A stretch of 64,000 nucleotides of DNA from Pseudomonas sp. NFR16 (GCF_900108875.1 NZ_FNYJ01000007.1:292535-356534), one strand, 5' to 3'; counted from the stretch's first letter, positions 36,773 to 46,368 are shown. The notes: generated from the letters alone by a model not told the origin. Numbers and translations: made by a program.

Positions 36773-36824
36773 GGCGCGAGCCCGCGTAGCACGCGGGATA
36801 GCGCCTCGAAAAAATATTTTTCGA
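36773..36824 (-). other. Double hairpin after glpE
   Basis: Directly after the glpE stop come TCGAAAAATATTTTTTCGA (an 8-bp palindrome, 36824-36806) and then GGCGC-tat-CCCGCGT-gct-ACGCGGG-ctc-GCGCC (36805-36773). There is no T-run after the second. It may end the lptD-to-glpE operon by another route or protect its 3' end. The rest of the 36537-36772 gap holds the prkA leader and nothing else I recognise. Confidence 0.6.
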
Positions 36825-37145
36825 TCAGCCTTGCGCGGTTTCAGTCGGAAAAGTGTTTTTCCACAGCTCGAAACCACCATCCATGCTGTAGACCTCGGAG
36901 AAGCCCTGACCTACAAGATAGGCCGCTGCGCTCTGGCTGGAGTTGCCGTGATAGCAGACGACGACCAACGGTTTGTCCAGGTCGGCGCCGCGGATGAAAT
37001 CCGCGATGGAGTGGTTGTCCAGATGGTGCGAATCCGGAATGTGGTTGCTGGCGAATGTCTGCGCGTCGCGCACATCGACCAGTACAGCGCCTTGCTCGCG
37101 CAGGGCCTGGGCCTGCTCCGGCGGAATGCGTTTGAAGTCGGTCAT
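36825..37145 (-). CDS. glpE: Thiosulfate sulfurtransferase GlpE
   Basis: A 106-residue single-domain rhodanese. The persulfide-forming cysteine is C64 in VVVCYHGNSSQSAA, a loop typical of GlpE. It moves sulfur from thiosulfate to acceptors such as cyanide or thioredoxin. The start at 37145 (MTDFKRIPPEQAQ) matches the family; the longer in-frame extension upstream runs into apaH. It lies 56 bp after apaH on the same strand and is the last gene of the lptD run. Confidence 0.94.
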   Translation of the reverse strand: MTDFKRIPPEQAQALREQGAVLVDVRDAQTFASNHIPDSHHLDNHSIADFIRGADLDKPLVVVCYHGNSSQSAAAYLVGQGFSEVYSMDGGFELWKNTFPTETAQG

Positions 37146-37201
37146 GGCATAGGGCTCCTGGGCCGTCGGGTTCTCAACCGGTTGAGAACGAAAAGGGAAT
37201 T

Positions 37202-38083
37202 CTACTGCCGAGCCGGCTGTTCGTCGCCACTGGAAGGCGCTCTGGTCGATGGCTTCTCGACATGACCGCTGTCGTCGCATTCGCAACGAATCAGTGTCCG
37301 GGTATCGACATTGAGCAGGGTCATCGCACCGCCCCATACGCATCCGGTGTCCAACGCGTAAACGCCCGGCTCGTCACATCGTCCCTCAAGCGCCGCCCAG
37401 TGACCGAAAATGATATTCAAACCCTTGGTTTTGCGGTCTTTGTGGCTGAACCATGGCGCGTAACCCGTCGGCGCGCTGTCCAGGCCTTCCTTGCTCTTGA
37501 GGTCGAGCTTGCCGTCGCTGGTGCAGAAGCGCATTCGCGTGAAGTAGTTGGTGATGACGCGCAACCGCGTCACGCCGTGCAGGTCTTTGTCCCACTTGGC
37601 CGGCTCGTTGCCGTACATGCCGTCAAGAAACGGTTCGAAGAGATTGTCGTCGCGCAGGGCTTCTTCGACTTCTTCGGCGCAACGCAGCGCTTTCTTCAAC
37701 GTCCATTGCGGCGGAATGCCTGCGTGGACCAAGGCGATATCCCGTTCGGCGTCGTAGTGCATGAGCTTCTGCTGACGCAGCCAGTCGAGCAGTTCATTGG
37801 CATCCGGGGCCTCGAGGATCTCCCGCAGGGTATCGGCTTTCTTGAGCCGCTCGATGTTGCGTCCGGCAGCCAGCAAGTGCAGGTCATGATTGCCGAGCAC
37901 GCAGACGATCGACTGACGCATGGCGTAGAGAAAACGCAGGGTTTCCAGCGACTGTGGGCCGCGGTTGACCAGATCGCCGACCAGCCACAGCTTGTCTTTG
38001 GCCGGATCAAACTTTACTTGCTCAAGCAGGCACTTCAGAGGATCCAGGCAACCCTGCAAGTCGCCAACAGCGTATACCGCCAT
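37202..38083 (-). CDS. apaH: Symmetrical bis(5'-nucleosyl)-tetraphosphatase ApaH
   Basis: A 293-residue metallophosphatase that splits Ap4A into two ADP and also removes Np4 caps from RNA. The phosphatase motifs are clear: GDLQGCLDPL at the N-terminus, GDLVNRGPQSLE and GNHDLHLLAA. The C-terminal 25 residues (RCECDDSGHVEKPSTRAPSS..) are a polar tail longer than in E. coli. The ATG shares one base with the apaG stop (TGATG), so the two are coupled, as in other gamma-proteobacteria. Confidence 0.96.
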   Translation of the reverse strand: MAVYAVGDLQGCLDPLKCLLEQVKFDPAKDKLWLVGDLVNRGPQSLETLRFLYAMRQSIVCVLGNHDLHLLAAGRNIERLKKADTLREILEAPDANELLDWLRQQKLMHYDAERDIALVHAGIPPQWTLKKALRCAEEVEEALRDDNLFEPFLDGMYGNEPAKWDKDLHGVTRLRVITNYFTRMRFCTSDGKLDLKSKEGLDSAPTGYAPWFSHKDRKTKGLNIIFGHWAALEGRCDEPGVYALDTGCVWGGAMTLLNVDTRTLIRCECDDSGHVEKPSTRAPSSGDEQPARQ

Positions 38084-38463
38084 CAGTGAAGGGCCCCCGG
38101 CACCGCCAGCCGGAACGGGGCAATGATGGCGTCGAAGCGTTTACCGTCTTCTGCCAGCATCTGGTAGCTGCCCTGCATGTTGCCCACCTGCGTGGTCATG
38201 ACGGTTCCGCTGCTGTAGGTATGGCTCTGTCCGGCCTGAATCAGCGGCTGTTGACCGACTACGCCCTCGCCGCGAACTTCTTCGACATGGCCGTCACCGT
38301 CGGTGATGACCCAGTGACGCGACAGCAACTTGGCCGCGATCTCGCCGCTATTGTGCACGGTAACGGTGTAGGCGAAAGCGAAGCGGTTTTGCTCAGGCTG
38401 CGATTGTTCGGCAAGGAAGCGGGTGACGACGCTGACGTCGACCTGATAACGGGGATCAGACAT
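38083..38463 (-). CDS. apaG: ApaG (CorD) family protein
   Basis: A 126-residue fibronectin-III-like protein. The start MSDPRYQVDVSV at 38463 fits the family. Conserved blocks: FAYTVTVHNSG, RHWVITDGDGHVEEVRGEGVVG and YSSGTVMTTQVGNMQGSYQM. It is linked to Co2+ and Mg2+ tolerance in Salmonella (CorD), but its activity is unclear. It always travels with rsmA and apaH. About 120 bp of non-coding sequence separates it from rsmA. Confidence 0.95.
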   Translation of the reverse strand: MSDPRYQVDVSVVTRFLAEQSQPEQNRFAFAYTVTVHNSGEIAAKLLSRHWVITDGDGHVEEVRGEGVVGQQPLIQAGQSHTYSSGTVMTTQVGNMQGSYQMLAEDGKRFDAIIAPFRLAVPGALH

Positions 38464-38581
38464 GCAAGAGGCCTTAAAAGCGAAAGCGGAAAAAGCCGGA
38501 AGGAGCCCGGTAGACAATCAGTCTAGGACATGTGACGGGTAAAAAACCAATTGGTGCTCTGCCCGTACATGCCCTGCGCGA

Positions 38582-39388
38582 TCAGCCGACGACAGGCTTG
38601 TCGGTCAGTTTGTCGGCCAGACGCACGAACGCCGCCAGATCCAGCTGCTCGGGACGCAAGCTGCCATCGACGCCTGCTTCGGCGATTTCTTCACTGGTGA
38701 GCAGCGCCTTCAAGGTATTGCGCAAGGTTTTGCGGCGCTGGTTGAACGCTTCGCGGACGAGGCGTTCAAGTACGCGATGATCCTTGGCCGGGTGTGGCAG
38801 GGACTCATGGGGCACCAGGCGCACGATCGCCGAGTCGACTTTCGGCGGCGGATTGAACGCCCCGGGCCCGACGTTGAACAGGTGCTCAACGCGGCAATGG
38901 TACTGAACCATGATCGACAGGCGACCCCAGTCACCGCCGCCAGGGCCTGCGGCCAGACGCTCGACCACTTCCTTCTGCAGCATGAAATGCATGTCGCGGA
39001 TCAGGTGAGCATTCTGCAGCAGGTGAAAAATCAGCGGAGTGGAGATGTTGTACGGCAGGTTGCCCACCACCCGCAGACTGTTTGGCGCAGCATTGAGGCT
39101 GGTGAAGTCGAACTTCAGTGCGTCGCCCTGATGAAGGTTGAAGTTCGGCTTGGCACTGAACTGCTGCATGAGAATCGGCACCAGGTCTTTGTCCAGCTCA
39201 ACGACGTCCAGCTGTGCACCGCTGCTCAGCAGGCCTTCGGTCAAGGCGCCCTGGCCCGGGCCGATTTCCAGCATGCGGTCCTCTGCCTTGGCGCGAATGG
39301 AGCGCAGGATTTTGTCGATCACGCCGGCATCGTGCAGGAAGTTCTGGCCAAAGCGCTTGCGCGCCTTGTGTTGGTATTGCTCAGTCAT
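38582..39388 (-). CDS. rsmA: 16S rRNA dimethyladenosine transferase RsmA (KsgA)
   Basis: A 268-residue SAM-dependent methylase that dimethylates two adjacent adenosines near the 3' end of 16S rRNA, a late checkpoint of 30S assembly. SAM-binding motif I is MLEIGPGQGALTEGLL and motif IV is NLPYNISTPLIF. The start ATG overlaps the pdxA stop by four bases (ATGA). Length agrees with the family. Confidence 0.97.
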   Translation of the reverse strand: MTEQYQHKARKRFGQNFLHDAGVIDKILRSIRAKAEDRMLEIGPGQGALTEGLLSSGAQLDVVELDKDLVPILMQQFSAKPNFNLHQGDALKFDFTSLNAAPNSLRVVGNLPYNISTPLIFHLLQNAHLIRDMHFMLQKEVVERLAAGPGGGDWGRLSIMVQYHCRVEHLFNVGPGAFNPPPKVDSAIVRLVPHESLPHPAKDHRVLERLVREAFNQRRKTLRNTLKALLTSEEIAEAGVDGSLRPEQLDLAAFVRLADKLTDKPVVG

Positions 39389-40374
39389 GTACGGGTCTCG
39401 GCCATCTGATAGGCGGTTTCCAGTGCGACCTTGAGGCTGCCGGTGTCGATCTTGCCGGTGCCTGCCAGATCCAGCGCAGTGCCGTGATCCACAGAGGTGC
39501 GGATGATCGGCAGGCCGAGTGTGACATTGACAGCGGCGCCGAAGCCTTTGTACTTCAGCACGGGCAGACCCTGGTCGTGGTACATCGCCAGCACTGCATC
39601 GCAGTGCTCCAGATATTTGGGGGTGAAAAGAGTGTCGGCAGGCAGCGGGCCACGCAAGTCAAGGCCTTCGCTGCGCAGACGCTCCAGAGTAGGTTCGATG
39701 ATGTCGATTTCTTCGCGGCCAAGATGACCGCTTTCGCCCGCGTGGGGATTGAGTCCGCAGACCAGAATACGCGGGCGGGCGATGCCGAACTTGTTGACCA
39801 GATCGGCATGCAGAATGCGGGTGACGCGCTCCAGACGTTCCTCGGTGATGGCGTCTGCGATGTCGCGCAAGGGCAGGTGAGTGGTCACCAGTGCCACGCG
39901 CAGATCGCCGGTGGCGAGCATCATCACGACTTGTTCGGTCTGGGTAAGCTCGGCGAGAAACTCGGTGTGGCCCGAAAACGCGATGCCGCTTTCGTTGATC
40001 ACGCCTTTGTGGACAGGCGCAGTGATCATGCCTGCGAAGTGCCCGGCCATGCAGCCATTGCCCGCACGCGTCAGTGTTTCGAGGACGAAGCTGCCGTTGG
40101 CTTTGTTCAATTGCCCGGTCATGACGGGAGCCTGCAGCGGGGTGTCCCACACATAGAGGCTGCCCGCAGGCGCGGCGGTGTCAGGCCAGGCGTCCGGCGT
40201 GACAGGAATCAGGCTGACAGCCACACCCAGCTGCGCGGCCCGCTCATTGAGCAGGTCGCAACTGGTGATGGCAATCAGGGGGTAAGGCTGGGACTGCGCG
40301 GCGAGCAGCAGGCAAAGGTCAGGACCGATGCCGGCAGGCTCGCCGGGTGTCAGGGCGAAACGCTTGGGTTTCAC
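39385..40374 (-). CDS. pdxA: 4-hydroxythreonine-4-phosphate dehydrogenase PdxA
   Basis: A 329-residue NAD-dependent enzyme in the pyridoxal phosphate pathway (DXP-dependent route). FALTPGEPAGIGPDL at the N-terminus, HTEFLAEL in the middle and MYHDQGLPVLKYKGFG near the end are typical; the metal-binding histidines lie in the last two. The start is the GTG at 40374, which overlaps the surA stop by four bases (GTGA). Confidence 0.96.
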   Translation of the reverse strand: MKPKRFALTPGEPAGIGPDLCLLLAAQSQPYPLIAITSCDLLNERAAQLGVAVSLIPVTPDAWPDTAAPAGSLYVWDTPLQAPVMTGQLNKANGSFVLETLTRAGNGCMAGHFAGMITAPVHKGVINESGIAFSGHTEFLAELTQTEQVVMMLATGDLRVALVTTHLPLRDIADAITEERLERVTRILHADLVNKFGIARPRILVCGLNPHAGESGHLGREEIDIIEPTLERLRSEGLDLRGPLPADTLFTPKYLEHCDAVLAMYHDQGLPVLKYKGFGAAVNVTLGLPIIRTSVDHGTALDLAGTGKIDTGSLKVALETAYQMAETRT

Positions 40375-41699
40375 TTGGCAGCCTGGTCGGCGCCAGGCAG
40401 CTTGATTTCAACGTAGGCTTCGTCGCGAATCTGACGCAGCCAGGTTTGCAGCTCTTCATCGTACTTACGGTTACGCAACACCGTCATCGCCTGTTGCTCA
40501 CGCGCCTGATTGGTGCTGTCGGTGGAACGACGGCCCAGGACTTCCAGTACGTGCCAGCCAAACTGAGTCTGGAACGGCTTGGATACCACGCCCTGCGCGG
40601 TCTCGTTCATCACGTCACGGAACTCGGGAACCAGCGAACGCGGGTCGACCCAGTTCATGTCGCCACCGTTGAGCGCAGAGCCCGGATCTTCAGAAAAGCT
40701 CTTCGCCAGTTCGCCGAAGTCTTCGCCGTTTTGAATGCGATCGTAAATGCGCTGTGCCAGCAACTTAGTTTCGGCCTCGCTGCGGATTTCGCTTGGCTTG
40801 ATCAGGATGTGACGCACGTGGACTTCATCGCGCATCTGGGTCTGATTTTCGCCGCCGCGTTTCTCCAGCAACTTGAGGATGATGAAACCGCCCGGCGTGC
40901 GCGCAGGAGGTGTTACTTCGCCCGGACGCATCGACGACAGCATGTCGCCGAAGGGTGGCGGCAGCTGTGCCGCCTTGCGCCAGCCCATGTCACCGCCGTC
41001 CAGCGCGCTTTCGCTTGCCGAGGTGGAAATGGCGAGTTGCTCGAAGTTCGCACCTTGCTGCAGCTTGCCGTACACGTCCTTGGCCTTGACGGCTGCGGCC
41101 TGGATTTGATCCGAAGTCGCGCTGTCAGGTGTAGGAATCAGGATGTTCGCCAAGTGGAATTCTTCGGAAAACTGCGCCTTGCCAAGGTCCGACGCGAGAA
41201 AGTTCTTCACTTCCTGCTCCGAAACCTGGATGCGCTCGGCAACCCGGCGCTGACGCACCCGGCTGATGATCATTTCCCGGCGAATCTGCTCGCGCGCGCT
41301 GTTGTACGACAGACCGTCATGCGCCAGCGCTGCCTTGAACTGCTCGATGCTCATGTTGTTGCGCTGGGCAATGGTGCCTACCGCCTGGTTGAGCTCTTCA
41401 TCGGTAATGCGAATGCCGGAGCGTTCACCGATCTGAAGCTGCAGGTTTTCAAGGATCAGACGATCCAGTACCTGAGACTCGAGCGCGCTGGCAGGCGGAA
41501 CGCCCTGGCCGCGCTTGGCGATGGTTTGCTGTACTTCACGGGTGCGCTGGTCGAGCTGGCTTTGCATGACCACGTCGTTGTCGACGATGGCAACTACCTT
41601 GTCGATGGAGCGCACTTCAGCGTGCGCTACGGAACCGATGAGTAACGCGCCCAGCATCAGCGGGCGCAGACAATCAGAAAGCTTGCTCTTCACGTTCAC
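40371..41699 (-). CDS. surA: Periplasmic chaperone/prolyl isomerase SurA
   Basis: A 442-residue periplasmic chaperone for outer-membrane proteins, LptD among them. The GTG at 41699, with AAGG five bases upstream, begins the product MNVKSKLSDCLRPLMLGALL, then IGSVAHA: a proper signal peptide. Earlier in-frame codons would put a basic tail before it. Two parvulin-type PPIase domains follow (FHLANILIP.., HVRHILIKPSEI..), flanked by helical N- and C-terminal parts. The gene overlaps lptD by 26 bp, and the pairing with lptD is conserved. Confidence 0.95.
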   Translation of the reverse strand: MNVKSKLSDCLRPLMLGALLIGSVAHAEVRSIDKVVAIVDNDVVMQSQLDQRTREVQQTIAKRGQGVPPASALESQVLDRLILENLQLQIGERSGIRITDEELNQAVGTIAQRNNMSIEQFKAALAHDGLSYNSAREQIRREMIISRVRQRRVAERIQVSEQEVKNFLASDLGKAQFSEEFHLANILIPTPDSATSDQIQAAAVKAKDVYGKLQQGANFEQLAISTSASESALDGGDMGWRKAAQLPPPFGDMLSSMRPGEVTPPARTPGGFIILKLLEKRGGENQTQMRDEVHVRHILIKPSEIRSEAETKLLAQRIYDRIQNGEDFGELAKSFSEDPGSALNGGDMNWVDPRSLVPEFRDVMNETAQGVVSKPFQTQFGWHVLEVLGRRSTDSTNQAREQQAMTVLRNRKYDEELQTWLRQIRDEAYVEIKLPGADQAAK

Positions 41700-44481
41700 G
41701 ATAACCTTGGATGCCTTTGTCGAGGAAGCCTTCAACTTTTTGGCCAACTACGCCGCCAAGTCCCTTCAACACGATTTGTAGGAAAATGCCGCGGTCGCCT
41801 TTTTCGTTCTGCGGTATCTCTTGGGTGGACTCGTCATAGTCGACCCAGTACCGGTTGATCAGACGCAGCTTCCAGCAGCAGTTGTCATATTCAAAACCAC
41901 CAAAGGCTTCGAGGGTACGGTTGCGGTTGTAGTCATACTGCCAGCGACCGATTGCGCTCCACTGCGGCACGACAGGCCAGATGACCGAGAAGTCGTGCTG
42001 CTCGATCTTGTAGTAGTCCTTGATGTAGCCAGGAGTACCCGGTGTGCCGTAATCGCCGCCGCCCACTTGCCAGCGACCGGTGCTCTGGTCGTAACGGACC
42101 AGGTCGTTGCGGTAGCGGTAACCGGCGTTGATGATTTTGCCGGGGTTGTCTTCAGGCTGGTAGTGAACCATCGCGCTGCCGGAACGGGTGCTGTGGCTGT
42201 CCGGATCCCAGTTGAAATCCGAGGTTGCACGCCAGTCGCGGTTGAAGCGGTATTCGTATTCCAGCGCGTACGGCGACACATCGGCCTGCGCGTCGTTGCG
42301 ATCCTGGTAAGCGATGCCCGGCATCTGAACCTTGCGGTCCTTGAAGTACAGGGCCTGGCCCACGCTGATGCGCTGGCGCTCGAAACCATTGTCTTCGATC
42401 CAGCGGTTGGTCAGACCCAGCGAGAGTTTGTTCTCGTCGCCGATACGGTCCGAGCCCCTGAAGCGGTTGTCGCGGAACAGAGAGCTGTAGTTGAAGGTGG
42501 TCTCGGCAGTGTCGAATACCGGGATGTCCTTCTGATCCTTGTAAGGCACATACAGATAGAACAGGCGCGGTTCGAGGGTCTGGCGGTAGTCTTTGCCGAA
42601 CCACTGTGTATTGCGGTCGAAGTACAGGCCGCTGTCGACGCTGAAGATCGGCACGCTGCGATTGACGTTGCTGTCGTAGCTCTCGCCCAGAACCGAGGCG
42701 TTGTTACGGTTGGTCAGCAGGTCCTGTTTGCCCTGGCTGTCCAGGTCCAGATCATACTGGGTGTAGACGTATTTCAGCTTGGGCGTCAGGAAGCCGTACG
42801 AGGACGTCAGCGGCAGGCTGATGGACGGCGCCAGATTCAGACGGTCGCCATTGGCGCGCGCCAGACCTGCAACGTTGTTATCCAGACGTGGCTCGACGTT
42901 GCCGTCTTCATCGCTGAAGTTGCCGTCGTGCAGATCACGATCGAAGCGGACCAGCTCGGTGCTGTAGTCGAACTTCAGACCTTCGGGACGGAACGGCAGG
43001 GTGCCGTCCAGTTTCAGCTGCGGCAGTCGGCCGTAAGGCGTGATGCGTGAAACGCTGGTCAGCTGGTACTGCTGGACGTTCAGGCGACCGGTGTAGCCCT
43101 CGCCACGATAGGTCAGCATGCCCTGCTGGTTCAGATAATCGTTGGTGTTGACGCCTTCCTGTCCGCTTTTCAGGTCGTTGAAGTAGTAAGGGTCGCTGAC
43201 CTTGGTGTAATCGACGGTCGCCAGCAGACGATCATCCAGACCGCTTCGGTTCTGCCAGTTGATCATCCAGCGGGTGTCCTTGTAATCGGTCTCCTGCTTG
43301 CGATCATCGTTATCGTCGTTCAGGTACGCAGCACCGAACTGACCTTCGCTGCTTTTGGTCAGGTAGCGGAACTCACCTTCGAGCAACAGACCCCGTTTGG
43401 CCATGTACGTCGGGTACAACGTGGCGTCGTAGTTCGGCGCCAGGTTGAAGTAGTAAGGCGTGAGCAACGAGAAGCCAGTGTCGCTGCTGGCACCGATGGT
43501 CGGTGGCAGGAAGCCGGACTGACGACGGTCGTCGATCGGGAAATAGATGTACGGCGTATAGAGGATCGGGATGTCCTTCACACGCAGCGTGGCGTTGGTC
43601 GCCGTACCGAAGCCGGTGGCCGGGTTCAGGGTGATGTTGTTGCCCTTCACCGTCCAGGCGTTGCTGTTCGGTTCGCACGTGGTGTACGTACCGTCCTTGA
43701 GGCGGATGATCGCGTTTTCTGCACGGCGGGCGTACAGCGCGTTACCACGCACGTTGGATTTGTGGAGCACGTATTCGGCGTTGTCGACTTTCGCCTCGCC
43801 TGTGTCCAGCTGCACTTCGGCATGGTCACCCACGATCAGGGCGCCGTTGTCGCGCAGACGGACATCGCCGTTCAGCTCACCACGGTTTTCTGCCTGATGC
43901 AGGCTGGCCTCGTCGGCCTGAACCTGCATGCTGCCCTGGCGCATGACGACGTCACCGGCCAGGGTCGCGATCTGTTCATCCTGCTGATAACGCGAAGCCT
44001 TGGCGCCGATGAAGGTCGGCGCGTCGCTTTTCGGCGTCTTGTCGTCCATGCCCGGGCGAATCGGCTCGATGTAGGCACCGGAGCAGTAGGGGCCAGTCTC
44101 TGCCAGTTGAGCGGCGGTCAGCTTCTCGCGGGGAACCCAGTCGAGATGGCTGTAGTCTTCGCTACGCGATTTCAGGCCACGGCCCTTGGCCTCGGTGACC
44201 AGCATCGTTTTGGGCACGACTTCACCGCTTGCGGTGGTGATTGTCGATTCGGTCGCCGTGCTGCTGTTGGACGACACGCTGTTGGCGTCGTGCACAGGGC
44301 GCGGAGGCAACTGGGCTGCAGTGGTTTTCGGAGAGCAATCCCAGGAACCTGTTGCCGACACCGAACAGTCATACTGTTCAGCTGCAACCACGTACTGGGT
44401 GGCCAGAGGTTGCATCGCCAGCAAACTGCCGGTTACGAGCAACGGAAATTTTTTACGAAACGCGGGGGATTTCAATGCCAT
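41674..44481 (-). CDS. lptD: LPS-assembly protein LptD
   Basis: A 935-residue outer-membrane protein that, with LptE, places lipopolysaccharide into the outer leaflet. The signal peptide is FPLLVTGSLLAMQPLATQYV, cleaved after VVAA. A beta-taco OstA domain (about residues 140-300, VMRQGSMQVQADEASLHQAE..) precedes a 26-strand beta-barrel rich in aromatic residues, ending at GYREREEQAF. The early CSVSATGSWDCSP and late CCWKL cysteines supply the paired disulfides of LptD. First gene of the long operon to glpE. Confidence 0.97.
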   Translation of the reverse strand: MALKSPAFRKKFPLLVTGSLLAMQPLATQYVVAAEQYDCSVSATGSWDCSPKTTAAQLPPRPVHDANSVSSNSSTATESTITTASGEVVPKTMLVTEAKGRGLKSRSEDYSHLDWVPREKLTAAQLAETGPYCSGAYIEPIRPGMDDKTPKSDAPTFIGAKASRYQQDEQIATLAGDVVMRQGSMQVQADEASLHQAENRGELNGDVRLRDNGALIVGDHAEVQLDTGEAKVDNAEYVLHKSNVRGNALYARRAENAIIRLKDGTYTTCEPNSNAWTVKGNNITLNPATGFGTATNATLRVKDIPILYTPYIYFPIDDRRQSGFLPPTIGASSDTGFSLLTPYYFNLAPNYDATLYPTYMAKRGLLLEGEFRYLTKSSEGQFGAAYLNDDNDDRKQETDYKDTRWMINWQNRSGLDDRLLATVDYTKVSDPYYFNDLKSGQEGVNTNDYLNQQGMLTYRGEGYTGRLNVQQYQLTSVSRITPYGRLPQLKLDGTLPFRPEGLKFDYSTELVRFDRDLHDGNFSDEDGNVEPRLDNNVAGLARANGDRLNLAPSISLPLTSSYGFLTPKLKYVYTQYDLDLDSQGKQDLLTNRNNASVLGESYDSNVNRSVPIFSVDSGLYFDRNTQWFGKDYRQTLEPRLFYLYVPYKDQKDIPVFDTAETTFNYSSLFRDNRFRGSDRIGDENKLSLGLTNRWIEDNGFERQRISVGQALYFKDRKVQMPGIAYQDRNDAQADVSPYALEYEYRFNRDWRATSDFNWDPDSHSTRSGSAMVHYQPEDNPGKIINAGYRYRNDLVRYDQSTGRWQVGGGDYGTPGTPGYIKDYYKIEQHDFSVIWPVVPQWSAIGRWQYDYNRNRTLEAFGGFEYDNCCWKLRLINRYWVDYDESTQEIPQNEKGDRGIFLQIVLKGLGGVVGQKVEGFLDKGIQGYREREEQAF

Positions 44482-44581
44482 CTTATTAGTCCGGGCTTCC
44501 TGCGCGCCATCTGCCCGCGGGGGGGCCGCACGCCTCTCGATGGGCTGAAAAAGATGTCGGATAATAAAGCATGACCCGCTT

Positions 44582-44597
44582 GACGGCTAGCGCCGTC
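44582..44597. promoter_or_regulatory. Palindrome in the lptD-amgK divergent gap
   Basis: GACGGC-TAGC-GCCGTC lies 13 bp before the amgK ATG and 100 bp before lptD. It may be an operator, or a leader hairpin that masks the region before the amgK start. No regulator can be named. Confidence 0.45.
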
Positions 44598-44610
44598 GGA
44601 GACCCTTGCA

Positions 44611-45639
44611 ATGCCAGATCAAGATGTACGCCTGCAACACCTGAAAGTTTGGCTCGATGAGCAGTTGCCGAAGTTGTTCGCGGCTCAAGGCTGGGGCGCA
44701 ATACCCCCGGCCACGTTGACTGCGGCCAGCAGTGACGCCAGTTTTCGCCGTTATTTTCGCTGGGAGGGAGAGGGCCGCACTTTTATCGTGATGGATGCGC
44801 CGCCCCCTCAGGAAAACTGCAAACCCTTCGTCGATATCGCCCATTTGTTGAGCGAGTCGGGAATTAATGTTCCGAAAATTTATGCCGAAGACCTCAATCA
44901 AGGCTTTCTTCTGCTGAACGATCTGGGTCGCAAAACCTATCTCGACGTCATAGACGAGCAAAATGCCGATCAGCTTTTCGCCGATGCGATCGAGGCGTTG
45001 CTGGCGTATCAGCAATTGCCGATGGACGCGCCGCTGCCCAGCTATGATGTGGCGCTGCTGCGTCGCGAGCTGGAGCTGTTCCCGGAGTGGTACGTGAAGC
45101 GCCATCTGGGCATCGAGTTCGATCAGGCGCAGCAGGCGAGCTGGCAACGGGTCAGCGATCTGTTGATCGAGAGTGCGCTGGCGCAGCCGAAAGTGCTGGT
45201 GCATCGCGACTATATGCCGCGCAACCTGATGCTCAGTGAGCCAAACCCTGGCGTGCTGGATTTTCAGGACGCGGTGTACGGGCCGATCACTTACGACATC
45301 ACCTGCCTGTTCAAGGATGCCTTCCTGAGCTGGCCTGAGGCGCGGGTGGCAGGCTGGCTGAAGCAGTATTGGGAAAAGGCGTCGGCGCTGGGCATTGCGG
45401 TGCAGGATGATTTCAATGAGTTTTGCCGCGCCAGTGATCTGATGGGCGTGCAGCGCCACCTCAAGGTCATCGGGATTTTCGCGCGCATCTGTCATCGCGA
45501 TGGCAAGCCGCGCTATGTCGCCGATGTGCCGCGCTTCTTCTCTTATATAGAAGCGGTTCTGGCGCGCCGCCCCGAACTGATCGAATTGAGCAACTTGCTG
45601 ACGAGTCTGAGTCAGCCAAAACAAGACGCCACATCATGA
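44611..45639 (+). CDS. amgK: N-acetylmuramate/N-acetylglucosamine kinase AmgK
   Basis: A 342-residue kinase of the aminoglycoside phosphotransferase fold. AASSDASFRRYFRW is the nucleotide-binding strand pair, LVHRDYMPRNLM is the catalytic loop (Asp), and VLDFQDAVYGPITYD is the magnesium loop. AmgK phosphorylates N-acetylmuramate at the anomeric carbon in the Pseudomonas cell-wall recycling route that bypasses de novo UDP-MurNAc synthesis and underlies fosfomycin tolerance. murU follows at 45 bp, so both steps are in one unit. It is divergent from lptD. Confidence 0.94.
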   Translation: MPDQDVRLQHLKVWLDEQLPKLFAAQGWGAIPPATLTAASSDASFRRYFRWEGEGRTFIVMDAPPPQENCKPFVDIAHLLSESGINVPKIYAEDLNQGFLLLNDLGRKTYLDVIDEQNADQLFADAIEALLAYQQLPMDAPLPSYDVALLRRELELFPEWYVKRHLGIEFDQAQQASWQRVSDLLIESALAQPKVLVHRDYMPRNLMLSEPNPGVLDFQDAVYGPITYDITCLFKDAFLSWPEARVAGWLKQYWEKASALGIAVQDDFNEFCRASDLMGVQRHLKVIGIFARICHRDGKPRYVADVPRFFSYIEAVLARRPELIELSNLLTSLSQPKQDATS

Positions 45640-45684
45640 AGGTAGCGCCGTGACAAAGGTCAGGACTGTTTGGAAGAGGGACGC

Positions 45685-46368
45685 ATGAAAGCGATGATTC
45701 TGGCGGCAGGCAAGGGCGAACGCCTGCGCCCGCTGACGTTGCACACGCCCAAGCCGTTGGTGCGAGCCGGCGGCGTCCCGCTGATCGAGTATCACCTGCG
45801 TGCCCTGAAAATGGCCGGCTTTCGTGAGGTGGTCATCAACCACGCCTGGCTGGGGCAGCAGATCGAGGATTATCTGGGCGACGGCCAGCGCCTGGGGCTG
45901 AACATCCAGTATTCGCCCGAAGGTGAACCTCTTGAAACCGGGGGCGGTATATTCCGCGCGCTGCCACGGCTGGACGACGAGCCTTTTCTGGTGGTTAACG
46001 GCGACATCTGGACGGACTGCGATTTCACGGCGTTGAATGCTTCACTCAACGGCGCGCCGATCAAAGGGCTGGCGCATCTGGTGCTGGTGGACAACCCGCT
46101 GCATCACCCCGACGGCGACTTCGCGCTGGTGGGCGGCGAGGTGCGTGACGACGCCACGCTGCCGCGTCTGACCTACAGCGGCATCGCGGTGTTGCATCCT
46201 CGGCTGTTCGCAGGCTGCGCGCACGGGGCCTTCAAACTGGCGCCGCTGCTGCGCGAGGCGATGGCCAACGGGCAGGTGACCGGCGAGCATTTCACCGGTC
46301 GCTGGGTGGATGTCGGCACTCACGAACGGCTGGCGGAAGTCGAACAGATCCTTGCGGTGCAACCCTAG
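45685..46368 (+). CDS. murU: N-acetylmuramate-1-phosphate uridylyltransferase MurU
   Basis: A 227-residue nucleotidyltransferase that makes UDP-MurNAc from MurNAc-1-phosphate and UTP, straight after AmgK. The N-terminal MKAMILAAGKGERLRPLT is the nucleotide-binding signature, and PKPLVRAGGVPLIEYHL follows. The ATG at 45685 has GAGGG four bases upstream. The stop codon TAG is directly followed by the ATG of djlA. Confidence 0.95.
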   Translation: MKAMILAAGKGERLRPLTLHTPKPLVRAGGVPLIEYHLRALKMAGFREVVINHAWLGQQIEDYLGDGQRLGLNIQYSPEGEPLETGGGIFRALPRLDDEPFLVVNGDIWTDCDFTALNASLNGAPIKGLAHLVLVDNPLHHPDGDFALVGGEVRDDATLPRLTYSGIAVLHPRLFAGCAHGAFKLAPLLREAMANGQVTGEHFTGRWVDVGTHERLAEVEQILAVQP

